From NCBI GenBank assembly GCA_017983495.1, contig JAGOBH010000001.1, positions 868,001-932,000 of the forward strand: DNA of 64,000 bases. The letters are read 5' to 3'. The translations under genes were made by a program, and so were the position numbers. The stretch's first letter is position 1. Every line of letters begins with the position of its first letter. The notes under the pieces were generated by a model. That model did no database searches and had not been told where the DNA came from. It worked only from the letters and a program-made list of their open reading frames with translations. Source of the DNA: Pyrinomonadaceae bacterium. Its GTDB lineage: Bacteria > Acidobacteriota > Blastocatellia > Pyrinomonadales > Pyrinomonadaceae. Of this stretch, positions 27,162 to 38,140 are shown one piece after another.

Positions 27162-30100
27162 TTAGAACGCTTGGGAAAAGCGGAAATGGATCTGATCCTG
27201 CCGCAACTGGTAGGTCGCGTTCGGGCCCGTTGTTTGCGGTATAAGGAATCTTGGCGGGTTGAGCAGGCGTCCGTAGTCGATCCCAAATTCGCCGCCCACC
27301 GGCGTCTTCAGACGCAATCCGATGCCGGCCGTATGCGACCAAAGTGCACGCAGATTACGTCTGAACACATCATTGGGCGGAACGTCAGGGGGGTTAAAGA
27401 TATCCCCGATTCGAGCAAATACGTTGCCGCCGTCGTAGAACGGCACGACGCGGACCGACTTCGAAATCGGGATCCTTGCCTCGAGATTGATGACCGCAAG
27501 GGCGTTGCCGCCAAACGGGATCGTGAACGGATCGAGATAGACCTGGTTGCCGGCACTATTCAAATAGGTTCCCTGTGGTACGATCACAACGCGAGGACCA
27601 GCCTCTTCAAAATCGAATCCGCGTAACGTGTTCGAACCGCCGGCAAAGAATCGTTCACTGATCGGCAGTATTCCTTCGAGGCCGGGGAACTGAGCGCTTT
27701 GAAAGCGATCTCCGGATGAGAAAACCGTAGCCAGGCCTAGGATAGCGCGACCTGCCAGCGTTGTATTTTTGAGCCACGGAAAGGTGTAATAAATATTGTA
27801 GCTCGCCTGAAACTTCTGAAAGCCGATGTTCGCACCGAGTAGCGGCAGCGAAATGTTATATTCGGCTGTAATATAGCTGCCACGAGTTGGGTCGCTGGCA
27901 TTGTAACGACAGGGGTCGCCAAGTTCACCTTTGGCGATCAGATCGAGCAGCGTAAATTTGACCGAACAATTTTCCCGCGTGTCGCGAACGTATGTAAATC
28001 CAAAGCCCGAGATCCTGACACGTTTGTCTGGTTCGAGCAGATCCTTAATGAGCAAGCTGTCGATATTTGAAAGCCGCACGTCTTCAAAGCGGTATCTTGC
28101 AAACAGAATGCTGCGTTTTTTGCGGCTTAGTGTCCGACTTGTTTCGGCCGTTAGCAAAAGCCGATTTATCGTCGGGCTGCCTGCCGGACCGCCAAGCACA
28201 TCGATCGGGTTGCCATCGGCGTCGATCCGCTGAACGATTCCGAACGTTCCTTTATCAAACGCCGATCGGAAAAAGCGCGTGACCGTAGCGTCCCGCTGAT
28301 ACTCCGCTGAGAACGTCAATGGGGCAAACCGCTTTTCGCCGTCGCGGAAAAAGCGCGGATTTATGAAATCAAATTGGACGATCTGCTGGAATTGGCTCCA
28401 ACGCACCCTCGCTCCGCCCTGCCAGAGATTTCCGAGGAGGTTTACATGACGGATGTCGAAAAATCCGTTCAACCCGAGATCCGTCGAATAACCGCCGCCG
28501 TAAGTAAGGAGACGCGGTGGTTGTTCGTTGACATTGATCAGTACGTCAACAGCTTTGTCCCCCGCGGGCGTGTCGCCGGCAGGTTCCGGCTTGATCACTA
28601 CCCGGTCAAATGCATCGGTCGAATATAGGCTAAGTTCGCTGCCATAAACATCAGCAGCACGTAGAAAGGCTCCCGGCTTGAGCGTTGCAGCTTTAAGGAT
28701 CGCACCACTTTTCGTCTTTTTATTGCCACTGACCAGCACGCGGTTTATGACCACCCTACGTCCTTCGGTCTCGACACGCAGTTCGACCTTGATCTCGTGC
28801 TTTGTTTCGCCAACTACGGCTGGCGAGTCGATGATTGCCGATGTGATGCGTGCGTCATAAAATCCCGCGTTTGAATAAATCTCGGAGATCTTGCGAACTG
28901 CATTTCTGACTCTTGCTCGCGAATACGTCAGACCGGCAAGCTTCGGCAGCTCACGTTTCAACTCGTCACTCGAAATGGCGTTATTCCCGACGATATTAAC
29001 ACTCGCGACCATCGTCGGAGCACCTTCGTCGACCTGAAACGTTATGATCAGGTCTTCGCCGTTCGGCGAAACACCTTGATTGACGCGGACCTGTGCGTCG
29101 CGGTAACCGAGTTCGTTCATCAATGAGCGAATGGTGGCCGCGTCGCGTTCGAGAATGTTGAGGCTGGTAAAGCCGCGGCCGTAACCGAGAACGGGAATAA
29201 TGCCGAGAGCATTGGCTTCCTGCGACTCAAAAACTGTACGTATCTCCTCGATCGGCAATCGGTCGGTGCCGCGAATCCGGAGACTTACGAGCCTGAGCCT
29301 GCGGTTTTCGTTGAGACGGTAGATGACGTTGACAGTTCGACCCCTGAGGTCCGAACTGCCGAGCGACGAACAGACAAATTCCGTATTATTCGGCACGGCC
29401 GTTCCGTCCAAATTTAACGGTGGGTCGACCGAGCAGACAGGCGAGACATCGGCAAAGAAATAGCCTTTTTCCTGAAAATAGTTTTCGAGTCGCCGCTCAC
29501 CTTCGACGATCGCGGCAAAGTCGAGCGTTCCCTCACGCTTGATCGGCAGCAGGCGGTTGAGTGTCGAATCGCCGACCTTTAGCTTTTCCGATTCGACGGA
29601 TACCTTAACGACCGGGCCGACCTTTCCGTCAAGCTCGATCGATATCGTATCTGCGTCGCTGTCATAACTGACCTTCGGGTCGTCAAGCTCGGGGGCGGCA
29701 AAGTCCTTTTTGCGTAAATAGTTCCGGATCGAGGCTATGTCATTTGTTAGTTTTTCACGAGTAAACCTCGATCCGGGCTGGAGTTTGATCTCCTTTTGCG
29801 GTATCGGTTCAGCGAGACCGTCGATCCTTACTACGAACGCCGCGATCTTTGTCTGAGCATTCGGTGACACCTTAAAGACAACGTCGACAGCATTTGAGCC
29901 GGCTATCGGCTTTTGTTCAAACGTCACCTCCGAACGATAGAATCCGTGCTCGCGAAGATAGTCGAGGATCTGGTCCGCATTGTTGCTGAGCGACTGTTCA
30001 GTGATCGCCGTTCCGGGTTCAAGCAGGTTGAGCTTAAAGAGCAGTTCCTGTTCGGTCACAAGTCTTTTCGCCGCGTCGTCTAGCAGGATCGAGACCTTTT

Positions 30101-30488
30101 GCACGAGCGGTTTTAGTCGTATCAGGTATGTCAGATCGACCCCGCCGGTATTGTTGAGCTCCGCCGAAACCTGGACCAGTGAGACCTTTTTTGTCTTATA
30201 GACCGCCTGGATCGAATCGTGGATCTTTGCCGTTGAGTAGGTTGCCCCGATGATCTCTTTAATGATCCCGCGGTAGTTCTCCGCCGCTGGCGGGTTTATG
30301 TCGGTTTCGTTGAACGTGATGTCGACCTTGTCGATTCGCATCCGTTCGTATTTATTCTGGGCGGTCGCGGCACCCGTCAGAATCGTCAGTATCGCGAGCA
30401 GTAATGCCATCGAACAGGCAAACGGAATAACGCCGGGTCGCGTGTGCCCGGACGTTCTGATCGGTTCGGTTTGCTTGATGCTATTCAT
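27162..30488 (-). CDS. Omp85-family outer membrane protein (TamA/BamA type) with POTRA domains
   Basis: 1108 residues with a signal peptide (ALLLAILTILTGAATAQ). The N-terminal ~650 residues form a series of POTRA domains, recognisable by LRxxGFYRSEVTF, YLRKKDFAAPE, ENYFQEKGYFFADV, IRSLMNELGYRDAQVRV and ISEIYSNAGFYDARI. The C-terminal ~400 residues are the beta-barrel (surface antigen family): RGFDFEEAGPR, NLEARIPISKSVRVVPFYDGGN and a final aromatic residue (…HFRFSQAF). Length exceeds E. coli TamA (577) and BamA (~800), mostly through extra POTRA repeats. It starts 20 bases after the tamB stop, so it is the downstream gene of a tam-type pair. Role: insertion of outer-membrane proteins or lipid traffic, known for the family. 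Confidence 0.9.
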   Translation of the reverse strand: MNSIKQTEPIRTSGHTRPGVIPFACSMALLLAILTILTGAATAQNKYERMRIDKVDITFNETDINPPAAENYRGIIKEIIGATYSTAKIHDSIQAVYKTKKVSLVQVSAELNNTGGVDLTYLIRLKPLVQKVSILLDDAAKRLVTEQELLFKLNLLEPGTAITEQSLSNNADQILDYLREHGFYRSEVTFEQKPIAGSNAVDVVFKVSPNAQTKIAAFVVRIDGLAEPIPQKEIKLQPGSRFTREKLTNDIASIRNYLRKKDFAAPELDDPKVSYDSDADTISIELDGKVGPVVKVSVESEKLKVGDSTLNRLLPIKREGTLDFAAIVEGERRLENYFQEKGYFFADVSPVCSVDPPLNLDGTAVPNNTEFVCSSLGSSDLRGRTVNVIYRLNENRRLRLVSLRIRGTDRLPIEEIRTVFESQEANALGIIPVLGYGRGFTSLNILERDAATIRSLMNELGYRDAQVRVNQGVSPNGEDLIITFQVDEGAPTMVASVNIVGNNAISSDELKRELPKLAGLTYSRARVRNAVRKISEIYSNAGFYDARITSAIIDSPAVVGETKHEIKVELRVETEGRRVVINRVLVSGNKKTKSGAILKAATLKPGAFLRAADVYGSELSLYSTDAFDRVVIKPEPAGDTPAGDKAVDVLINVNEQPPRLLTYGGGYSTDLGLNGFFDIRHVNLLGNLWQGGARVRWSQFQQIVQFDFINPRFFRDGEKRFAPLTFSAEYQRDATVTRFFRSAFDKGTFGIVQRIDADGNPIDVLGGPAGSPTINRLLLTAETSRTLSRKKRSILFARYRFEDVRLSNIDSLLIKDLLEPDKRVRISGFGFTYVRDTRENCSVKFTLLDLIAKGELGDPCRYNASDPTRGSYITAEYNISLPLLGANIGFQKFQASYNIYYTFPWLKNTTLAGRAILGLATVFSSGDRFQSAQFPGLEGILPISERFFAGGSNTLRGFDFEEAGPRVVIVPQGTYLNSAGNQVYLDPFTIPFGGNALAVINLEARIPISKSVRVVPFYDGGNVFARIGDIFNPPDVPPNDVFRRNLRALWSHTAGIGLRLKTPVGGEFGIDYGRLLNPPRFLIPQTTGPNATYQLRQDQIHFRFSQAF

Positions 30489-30508
30489 TTACCAAATATC
30501 TGCAATAC

Positions 30509-33500
30509 TCAAAAACGCTTTCTGAACCGAATCTCAAAACTAAAATTGTCGCGATTTCGCGTAACGTTCGTCAATGATCGTTGTTCATAAAGAGCAACGA
30601 ACGAAAGCTTGTTCGACACGCGATACTCGAGAGCCAACACCTGATTCTGATCCTGCGAAAGATTGGTCGAGTACGTTACGCGTAAGTTGTTGTTTATTTG
30701 CCGCCCGACGGTCAGTCTCGCCGATGGGTTTAGCTGCTGTCCCGAAATGATCGGGTCGATCTCAAAAACATTAAGCCCAAACAGCTTGTCGGTTGCCCGC
30801 CTAGCGGGGTTGTTGATGATCGAATCGGTCAGAATCTCGGCCGCCGTGTTTATGCCGGTCTGAGCAAGCGTCGGGATGCCGCCGGCGGTGTTCGTAAGCG
30901 AACCGGTCGTGATCAGTGAGACGACGTCCGCCTGCGGCAAGGCCGGGCTCGACCGAAGCGTCGCCGAGAGCTGCTCGGTGTCATTTAGCGGGCCGGAAAG
31001 ATTAATAAAGATCTGGTAACCACCGATCTCGGTCTCCGCCTGAAGATTGATGATCGGTTCGATGTCAGTGTCGGGGGGGAATTCGAGTACTCCGCGTTGA
31101 ACCTCGTATCGATCCTTTCGATAAAGCAATGTGCCGCTATTCGCGGTAATGCGACCTGATAACCGCGGATTATCTGAATCGCCGGCAAGGGTCAATGCGA
31201 CAGAAGCGGTGAGGTCGGCAATGTTGTTTTTTACAACAAGAGCGTCCCGGCCCTCGATCACAAGGTCAAATCTGACCGGCAAACCGGACGAAGGGCCCGA
31301 GGACAACTTCGTGTCACGCCGCCCGCCGACGATTGTCGCCAGTTCGATATCTTTAGAGTAGAGGCTGCGCTTTGCAAAAACGCGCCCGGCGATCGTCACC
31401 TGCAGATCGCCTGTCTGCCGGACGCCTGAGATCTCCAGACGGGCATCACCGGTCGTAATGAAATCAGCTGGCAACGGCACGGTCACATTATCGCCGTTGA
31501 CACTAACGCGAAATGCTCTTACCGAAATACCTTCGAGCTGGGCGCCGCCCGATCCGTTAAATTTTCCACCGCCCAAATATCCGGATGCCTCTTCGATCTC
31601 GGCTTGGTTAGCCGTGAATATTACACGAGTTTTGACCCGGTCAAACGTCAGTCTGTCTGAGCCGATAAATGTGGCAATTGCGGCATTTTCGGTCTGTGCC
31701 GTGCCTGTCAGGCGGGCGGTCACGTTCGGTCCCGCATAGCGCACGGCAACGTCGGCGAATCCGGCAAAGAATATGTCGGTTTTTGCCAGATTGAGCAGGT
31801 TCAGGTTAATGCGACCATCGACCGAGAGGCTGTTCACACCGTCGTCGGTCAACGCCTTGACGCCGCTGATCTTCATATTCGAACCGCCGCCCGAAAATCG
31901 AGCACTTACAAAATCGACCTCGCGAGTATTGAACCTGATCATGATCGGTTCGGACGCGGCGAGCGGCGTGTCCTGGACGTTCAGCGCCAGCTGCGTAAAC
32001 TGAGCCGTGCCAGTCAGATTTGTTCTCGTAAATTCAAACTCGCCCTTGTCATTTCGCTTTCTAAGTTCGCCGCCAAACTCGATACGGCCGGTGCCTGTTC
32101 CGGTGATCGGCACACCCTTGAGTTGTGGAACAAAAGCGAGAAAAGGTGCGATCGGCGTCTGGTCGAATATCGTCGTAACGTTGAACGGCATCGTTTCGTT
32201 GCCAAATTGGAGCGTTGCGTCGAAGACCTGTTGACGGCCTTCTAGCGTTGCGATCATGTTCGCGGTCAGTATTTGGTTCTGAGTTTTTCCGCTCAGCAGT
32301 ACTTCGCCAAAAGGATTTTCACCGATCGTTACATCGTTCGCTTTTCCGTCAAATGTGATCTGATATGTAGATGGCCGGTCCGAGACCCCGACCGCCTTTG
32401 CGGTCAGATCGACCAGACCCGTGATCGTCGGGATGCCGTCATTTTTTGGAAAGACCGCAAGTACAAGCGGTAACGGAACGCTCTTGCCGGTAAAGTCAAG
32501 ATCAAAAGCTGTTGACTGTCGATCGTAAGTGCCCTTGACGGAAACGATACCGTTGCCGACCTTGATCTCACCGTATTCAAGTTCGACCAGCGTGCCCTTG
32601 AGCACCGCCTTGGCCCTGAGATCGTCGAAATCCTGTCCGGCGATCGTACCCTTCGTCGAGGCCAGATCAATATCACCCTGAGCCTGATTTGGCAGGCCGA
32701 TGATGTTGATACTGCCCGAGGTTTTGCCGTTCAGGTCGCTGATCCGTTCCGGCAGATCGATCGGAAGTGCGGCAAGCAAATTACCTGCATTAACGCCGTT
32801 TAGTTTGGCTGCAACCGTGACGTTATTAGCTCCACCATACGGGATGAGCACCCTGAAATCAGCTGTTCCGCCTCCAGCTTCGATAAGTTTTCCGTCCCTC
32901 AGTTCGATGCCCGTCGGGTCGACAAAGATATTTGCCGCAACGCTGCCGAGCGTGCGTTTTCGCATTATTATCGTCTCAAGCGACGCTCGGCCATTGACCG
33001 TCGGATCGTAAAGATTACCAGTAACGGTGCCGTCAAACGAGAGGTTGCCGGCAAACTCGACATGTAGCGAATTGAGCTGTTCCTCAAGGTCGGATGAAAT
33101 GCCGGTGACTCTGATGAGGCGGTCGATCTCGCTGGCATCGGTCGAACGTAGTGCGAGAGCTAGGTTTGATTGGTTATCACGCAGATCAAAGCGGCCCGTA
33201 GCCGTCAGTTCGCTCTTGCCGGTAAAAAGCTTGGCCAGTGTGACATCAAAAAGGCCGTTGACCGCGGTCAGTTCTACATTGCCGTTTACAGGCACGAGGC
33301 CGCGTTCGGCGTTACCGGCGTTGGCGGTGATCTCGGCGATGAGTTTGCCCGACGTCGTTCGGTAGTCCGTTCCATTAAATGTTAGGTTGGCAGAGCCGGT
33401 CGTGCTGCCCTCGATCGGGATCACGCGTCCGCTCTGCATTGCGGCGAGTTTTGAAAGGTCAAGGCCCGAGAACGTCGCGTCGATCCGCGATTGTGAACGG

Positions 33501-35605
33501 GCGTTTAGTGCGATCGAGACCGAGCCGTTGACATCGCCTTCCATAACCTTGGCGGTCAGTTCATCGACGAGCACACGGTCATTATTTATCGCAACCTTGG
33601 CGGTTGCCGAACCGAGCGATACCGAGCCGACCATGCCGCCGCCGATGCTCATATCGGCGGTCGCCCGATAACGGCCGGACGGTTCGAGCACGTAGACCGG
33701 CCGTAAGATCTTGACGCCATCGAGCGTGCCGCCTTCGGGCAGGTTGCCGCTCTTGGTGAGGGCAACCGTTCCGGCGTCAATGTCATTCGAGCGTCCCTCG
33801 ACCGTACCTTTGCGGATCGTCAGCCGCACGCCGGCGATATTGAGGCTGCCAAGGACCGCCGATCCCGTGTCGATGCGCGCGACACGCAACTTATCAGCAT
33901 AGATCAGCGTTCCTGCGGATGTATCTTCCACCGTGACCAACGGTGTTTCCAGCCCATCGATGCGTGTACCGTCCTGATCGAGCCGTTCGGCCCGTGCTCC
34001 GCTGGCGGTCAGCGTTGTTCTGCCGCGCTGAGCGTCAACAGTCAGTTCTTTGGCACTTAAATTCTTGAGCTTTGCACCTTTCGCATCCGCGGTGTCCGAA
34101 CGCAGATCCTGAGTAATCACGTTCGTCTTGCCGTTAGCGGTCCTGACACGCAAATTACGTCCGGTAATGCGGTCAAGCCGATAGTCGGGCGTTACAAATG
34201 AAGCAGTCGATATATTAGGTGACGAAAGTTCGAGTCCGCCATTCGGCAAGCTAAGCCTGATGTCCCGGGCCCGCATTTCGTTGAAGACAAGGTCCTCGAC
34301 CGAAAATTTCTTCGCGCTGCCGCTGCCGACCTCGGCACGAAACTGACGGTCTTTGTATTCCGCCATTGCGTCCGAAAGAAACAGGCCGCCGAGCGAAAGC
34401 GTGGGTGATTTTGCGGCGATCGCCTGCAGTTCGCCGACCCAGCGAAAGTCGGTTCCTGTCCCGCGTACGTTTCCCGTTAGTTTTGGAAAATCGACCTGAA
34501 AATCCTCAAACGTGAGCATCTCAGCCACGGCCGTGCCGTCGGCGGTGTAGTTCGAATTGGTGCCTTCGACCGTCGCGGCGACATTTGGAGCTTTCAGGTA
34601 AACGCCGCCCGCCCGTATCGCGTCCGCGTCCGCTTTGCCCTCGACGCGGTAAGTTTCGCCCTCGCCCGTGACGCGGCCTGAAAAATTGCCAACGCCGCGA
34701 AGTGCCGTTGCGGGAGACATGATATTCGAGATCTGTGTGATGTCGACCGTTGATTCGACGTTTAGATCGTACTTGGGCTTTGCCCAATCGCGTATGGTCC
34801 CTGTCAGCGACGCGTCGCCGACGGGCGTGTTCAAACGCAGGTCCGTGATATCCGCTCCACTGTTAAAGGCAACGCCGATCGCTCGCAGGCTAATGTTTTC
34901 GACCGCACGCTCGTCGTAAACGAAATTAGAGTCTTTCGAATATATGTCGAACTTGAAACGTCTTTCCTCGCCGGCGGTCTCGGGTGTGAGCGAAATGACG
35001 ATGTTCTTGCCGTCCGCCGCGATCCGGCGGGAAAGATCCCCGAAATGGATCACGCTGTCCGTTATATTGACCGATGCCGAATCGTATCGAAAATTTACCG
35101 CCGAGCCCTTTTCATCTTCGATAAACTTCAGATTAGAGAAGTTCGAGCGGCCATTTTCGTCAAATTTTACCCACACCTCGGCACCGCTAATGTCTGTACT
35201 GTCGATGCTAATATCACGGCTAAGCCGCCAGGCGAGCACATCGACCATCGTCAGGCCGAGCCGCATGTCACGTACCGTAGCCAGCTTTTCGCCTGTGATC
35301 TTATCTTTGAAAACCGCGTTGCGTAGATCCACCTCGAGCGGTGCGACCGTCACACGGAATGTTTCCGCTTCGAACGCGACGCCCATTCCCGAGAATTTTG
35401 ATACCAGCTGATCACGGACGTAGTTTGAAAAGACGCCCGTCTGATAGAGCACGACGGCGACTATCGCGACAATTAATGCGATGATCGCGGCTGCTCCGAC
35501 GCCCGTGAGAGCACGGCGACGCGTGAACAGCCGACGGCCGCTCGGTGCGATCTCGTCTGCACCGGGCTCTTCCGCTTCGACCTTTTCAATATCGCTAGCT
35601 GCCAT
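30509..35605 (-). CDS. tamB: TamB-like translocation/assembly module protein (DUF490)
   Basis: 1698 residues. One N-terminal membrane anchor (about 35-55, AAAIIALIVAIVAVVLY) follows an acidic cytoplasmic tail. A very long beta-taco region built of short strands comes next, with AsmA-like features near the start (LRNAVFKDKITGEKLATVRDMRLGL is the typical second segment). The C-terminal TamB/DUF490 domain has ITANSGTLLYRKDRYEVQRG, LSATLRSSPALPQADVVSLI, and a last part with RLTVGRQINNNLRVTY and FRKRF. TamB spans the periplasm and works with the Omp85 partner encoded 20 bases downstream. The C-terminus should contact that barrel. The gene starts 15 bases after the ribB(X) stop. Confidence 0.92.
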   Translation of the reverse strand: MAASDIEKVEAEEPGADEIAPSGRRLFTRRRALTGVGAAAIIALIVAIVAVVLYQTGVFSNYVRDQLVSKFSGMGVAFEAETFRVTVAPLEVDLRNAVFKDKITGEKLATVRDMRLGLTMVDVLAWRLSRDISIDSTDISGAEVWVKFDENGRSNFSNLKFIEDEKGSAVNFRYDSASVNITDSVIHFGDLSRRIAADGKNIVISLTPETAGEERRFKFDIYSKDSNFVYDERAVENISLRAIGVAFNSGADITDLRLNTPVGDASLTGTIRDWAKPKYDLNVESTVDITQISNIMSPATALRGVGNFSGRVTGEGETYRVEGKADADAIRAGGVYLKAPNVAATVEGTNSNYTADGTAVAEMLTFEDFQVDFPKLTGNVRGTGTDFRWVGELQAIAAKSPTLSLGGLFLSDAMAEYKDRQFRAEVGSGSAKKFSVEDLVFNEMRARDIRLSLPNGGLELSSPNISTASFVTPDYRLDRITGRNLRVRTANGKTNVITQDLRSDTADAKGAKLKNLSAKELTVDAQRGRTTLTASGARAERLDQDGTRIDGLETPLVTVEDTSAGTLIYADKLRVARIDTGSAVLGSLNIAGVRLTIRKGTVEGRSNDIDAGTVALTKSGNLPEGGTLDGVKILRPVYVLEPSGRYRATADMSIGGGMVGSVSLGSATAKVAINNDRVLVDELTAKVMEGDVNGSVSIALNARSQSRIDATFSGLDLSKLAAMQSGRVIPIEGSTTGSANLTFNGTDYRTTSGKLIAEITANAGNAERGLVPVNGNVELTAVNGLFDVTLAKLFTGKSELTATGRFDLRDNQSNLALALRSTDASEIDRLIRVTGISSDLEEQLNSLHVEFAGNLSFDGTVTGNLYDPTVNGRASLETIIMRKRTLGSVAANIFVDPTGIELRDGKLIEAGGGTADFRVLIPYGGANNVTVAAKLNGVNAGNLLAALPIDLPERISDLNGKTSGSINIIGLPNQAQGDIDLASTKGTIAGQDFDDLRAKAVLKGTLVELEYGEIKVGNGIVSVKGTYDRQSTAFDLDFTGKSVPLPLVLAVFPKNDGIPTITGLVDLTAKAVGVSDRPSTYQITFDGKANDVTIGENPFGEVLLSGKTQNQILTANMIATLEGRQQVFDATLQFGNETMPFNVTTIFDQTPIAPFLAFVPQLKGVPITGTGTGRIEFGGELRKRNDKGEFEFTRTNLTGTAQFTQLALNVQDTPLAASEPIMIRFNTREVDFVSARFSGGGSNMKISGVKALTDDGVNSLSVDGRINLNLLNLAKTDIFFAGFADVAVRYAGPNVTARLTGTAQTENAAIATFIGSDRLTFDRVKTRVIFTANQAEIEEASGYLGGGKFNGSGGAQLEGISVRAFRVSVNGDNVTVPLPADFITTGDARLEISGVRQTGDLQVTIAGRVFAKRSLYSKDIELATIVGGRRDTKLSSGPSSGLPVRFDLVIEGRDALVVKNNIADLTASVALTLAGDSDNPRLSGRITANSGTLLYRKDRYEVQRGVLEFPPDTDIEPIINLQAETEIGGYQIFINLSGPLNDTEQLSATLRSSPALPQADVVSLITTGSLTNTAGGIPTLAQTGINTAAEILTDSIINNPARRATDKLFGLNVFEIDPIISGQQLNPSARLTVGRQINNNLRVTYSTNLSQDQNQVLALEYRVSNKLSFVALYEQRSLTNVTRNRDNFSFEIRFRKRF

Positions 35606-35620
35606 TAATAATTTCGCCGA

Positions 35621-36760
35621 CTAATCGCTTGATCCAAGACTTACGGTTTCGACTATCTCCAACCCGAAACCATCGATCGCCCCAAATTTTGGCGGATGAT
35701 TCGTCAAAAGTTTGATCTTTTGCAAGCCGAGGTCTTTGAGGATCTGGGCACCGATGCCGTAATCATGTTGCTTGCCATAGCCGGTTTCACGCTTGGCGGT
35801 CCGAAAGTCAACCCCCGCGTTCTGCATCAACGCGTAGGTCTTGAGTTGATTTGCCAGATCGAGGTTGTTTTCACGCTGCCGAAGATAAAGAACAACGCCG
35901 CATCCGGCCTGGGAGATCGCCCGGAGCGACGCACGCATCGCTGTCGACGCTTCGCCGATGGTTGACCCGAACATCGCAAACGTAATGTTCTCAGTTTGGA
36001 CGCGCACGAGCGGTGCATCAGTTGTCCTGGAAACATCGCCCATCGTCAGTGCGACGTGAACCTCTTTATTAACAATGTTTTCATAGAGCATTGCACGCCA
36101 AGTGCCGAATTCGCTTGGCAGTTCGCTCTCGGCGACAAGCCGAACAAGCGTCTCTTTTTCAACGCGATAGCGGACGAGATCCGCGACCGAGATTATTTTG
36201 AGGCCGTGAATCGCTGCAAATTCGGTCAGCTGCGGCATCCGGGCCATCGTGCCGTCGTCGTTCATGATCTCGCAGATGACCGCCGCTGGACTGAGGCCGG
36301 CGATCTTTGCGATATCGACGCTCGCCTCGGTCTGGCCAATGCGGACGAGCACGCCGCCGCGTTTTGCTCTCAAAGGAAAGACGTGGCCCGGACGAGCAAG
36401 ATCGGAGGGTCCTGACGTTGGGTCGACCGCGGTCAAGATCGTTTTGGCACGGTCCGCCGCCGAGATGCCGGTCGTTACGCCCTCGCGGGCCTCGATCGAT
36501 ATCGTAAATGCCGTTCCCATGCTCGACGTATTTTCCGATGTCTGTGGAAAAAGCTGCAGTTCGTCGCAACGTTCCTCGGTCAGCGGCATACAGATCAAGC
36601 CGCGGCCGTGTTTGGCCATGAAGTTAATGATCTCGGGCGTGACCTTTTCGGCGGCGCAAACGAGGTCTCCCTCATTCTCACGGTCTTCGTCGTCAACGAT
36701 TATTATCATTCTACCGTCACGAATGTCGCGTGCGGCATCTTCGATTGTGGATAGGGACAT
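35621..36760 (-). CDS. ribB: 3,4-dihydroxy-2-butanone-4-phosphate synthase fused to a degenerate GTP cyclohydrolase II domain
   Basis: 379 residues from the ATG at 36760; the longer frame opens with TTG. The N-terminal domain (about 1-200) is an intact Rib[12 protein letters not shown] (23-33), RPGHVFPL (123-130) and EASVD (145-149), so it can make the four-carbon unit of riboflavin from ribulose 5-phosphate. The C-terminal domain (about 205-379) clearly has the RibA fold ([51 protein letters not shown]). It has lost the three zinc cysteines: the family's SECLTGD and RCDCG segments read TENITFA and TIGEA. It also lacks the RQEGR arginine pattern. This resembles the RibBX type, where the second domain is not a cyclohydrolase. 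First gene of the operon with tamB and the Omp85 gene. Confidence 0.9.
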   Translation of the reverse strand: MSLSTIEDAARDIRDGRMIIIVDDEDRENEGDLVCAAEKVTPEIINFMAKHGRGLICMPLTEERCDELQLFPQTSENTSSMGTAFTISIEAREGVTTGISAADRAKTILTAVDPTSGPSDLARPGHVFPLRAKRGGVLVRIGQTEASVDIAKIAGLSPAAVICEIMNDDGTMARMPQLTEFAAIHGLKIISVADLVRYRVEKETLVRLVAESELPSEFGTWRAMLYENIVNKEVHVALTMGDVSRTTDAPLVRVQTENITFAMFGSTIGEASTAMRASLRAISQAGCGVVLYLRQRENNLDLANQLKTYALMQNAGVDFRTAKRETGYGKQHDYGIGAQILKDLGLQKIKLLTNHPPKFGAIDGFGLEIVETVSLGSSD

Positions 36761-36940
36761 CTGTTTGAATTGCAATTACCGACTGTGTCCGGCAGCACTC
36801 TGTTTTCTAGATTTTAACGGAATATGGGCCTTATTGCGAACAATATTATGGTATTCGAACCCCAACGAAATTCACCGCCGAACGCGGCAAAGTGCGTCGC
36901 ACGTTTGTCTTTGTGGATTATGTTGCCAAAATAGCAGTTT

Positions 36941-38125
36941 ATGCCGCTTTCGCGACCCGAGAACACCGCCAAATTAAAATTTATTCTGCACGGACTTTTT
37001 CTCGTCTCCGGCAGCGTCACGGTGCTCATCGGCCAATTGCTGCCGATAATGGCACGGCAATATCAACTCAACGACCTGCAGGTCAGCCTTTATTTCCCGT
37101 CGCAGTTTGTAGGCTCACTGGTGGGTACGCTGCTTACGAGTCGCTACTCCAAAAAGAACCGCTTTATTTCGGCATCTATCGCGGGAGCAATGTTGATGGC
37201 CCTCGGACTTGTTTTGATGAATGTAGACTCATTTGCCGTCTCCTTGATCGCGTTTCTTCTCAATGGTGTTGGTATCGGACTAACGTTGCCAGCGATCAAT
37301 ATGACGGTGCTCGAACTGAGCCCGCTGAAGACCGCTTCGGCCCTCAGCCTGCTTAATTTCTTTTGGGGCGTCGGAGCGATCATCTGCAAACCCTTCGTCG
37401 ATATGACCAGCCGCGGCAATGATATCCTGATCACGACACTGATACTCACTGCCCCGATGCTCATTGCGGCCGCAGTACTTTATTTTCAACCGACGCGGGT
37501 GATCACTGTTTCAGGCTCGGCCGAATCAAAGGCGGGCGCAGCACGATCACCGATCTGGACGCTGCCAATGGCCTGGGCGATCGCGTTGTTCAATTTTGTT
37601 CACGTTGGTTTTGAAAGCGGCATGGGCGGTTGGCTGACGACCTATTCGGAACGGATCGATCAGGCGAACGTCGCCCACTGGCTGTCGCCAACGCTGCTTT
37701 ATTTTCTGTTTTTTGTCGCGGGCCGCGGAGTTGCTCCGCTTTTGTTTCGCTTCCTGAATGAGAACCGGATGCTGATGCTGGGGTTAATCGTTGTACTCGG
37801 TGGAATGGTCCTAACGGTTACCGCAGATTCCACAACAGTACTCAGTTTGGGATCCGCAATAGCTGGATTTGGTACCTCGTGGATATTTCCGACAAACGTC
37901 TCGCGCTTCTCAAAAACATTCGGCCCGTCAGCAACGAGACGTGCGACACCGCTCTTCATCCTCGGCACGCTCGGTGCCGCATCATCAACCTGGCTGATCG
38001 GCTTCGTATCCAATCAAACCGGCGATCTCCGCTCAGGCATGTACGTACTTGTAGTAAGTGTGATCCTTCTGATCGCTCTTCAGATCGGGCTGAGTCTGAG
38101 ATCTAATTCCGAAATTAGCGAGTGA
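36941..38125 (+). CDS. Major facilitator superfamily transporter
   Basis: 394 residues with twelve predicted membrane helices in two groups of six. The loop between helices 2 and 3 has [17 protein letters not shown], the MFS signature region. A second conserved loop lies in the middle ([20 protein letters not shown]). The general pattern is close to the FucP/sugar-porter-like group, for example [14 protein letters not shown] and FVHVGFESG, but the substrate cannot be assigned. It is divergent from the riboflavin operon and convergent with the dienelactone hydrolase gene. No ribosome-binding site is evident before the ATG. Confidence 0.88.
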   Translation: MPLSRPENTAKLKFILHGLFLVSGSVTVLIGQLLPIMARQYQLNDLQVSLYFPSQFVGSLVGTLLTSRYSKKNRFISASIAGAMLMALGLVLMNVDSFAVSLIAFLLNGVGIGLTLPAINMTVLELSPLKTASALSLLNFFWGVGAIICKPFVDMTSRGNDILITTLILTAPMLIAAAVLYFQPTRVITVSGSAESKAGAARSPIWTLPMAWAIALFNFVHVGFESGMGGWLTTYSERIDQANVAHWLSPTLLYFLFFVAGRGVAPLLFRFLNENRMLMLGLIVVLGGMVLTVTADSTTVLSLGSAIAGFGTSWIFPTNVSRFSKTFGPSATRRATPLFILGTLGAASSTWLIGFVSNQTGDLRSGMYVLVVSVILLIALQIGLSLRSNSEISE

Positions 38126-38140
38126 CCATGTTCGTGAACC

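Noticed and set aside
35621..36760. Bifunctional RibBA with GTP cyclohydrolase II activity
   Set aside because: The zinc cysteines and the catalytic RQEGR pattern of the second domain are missing.
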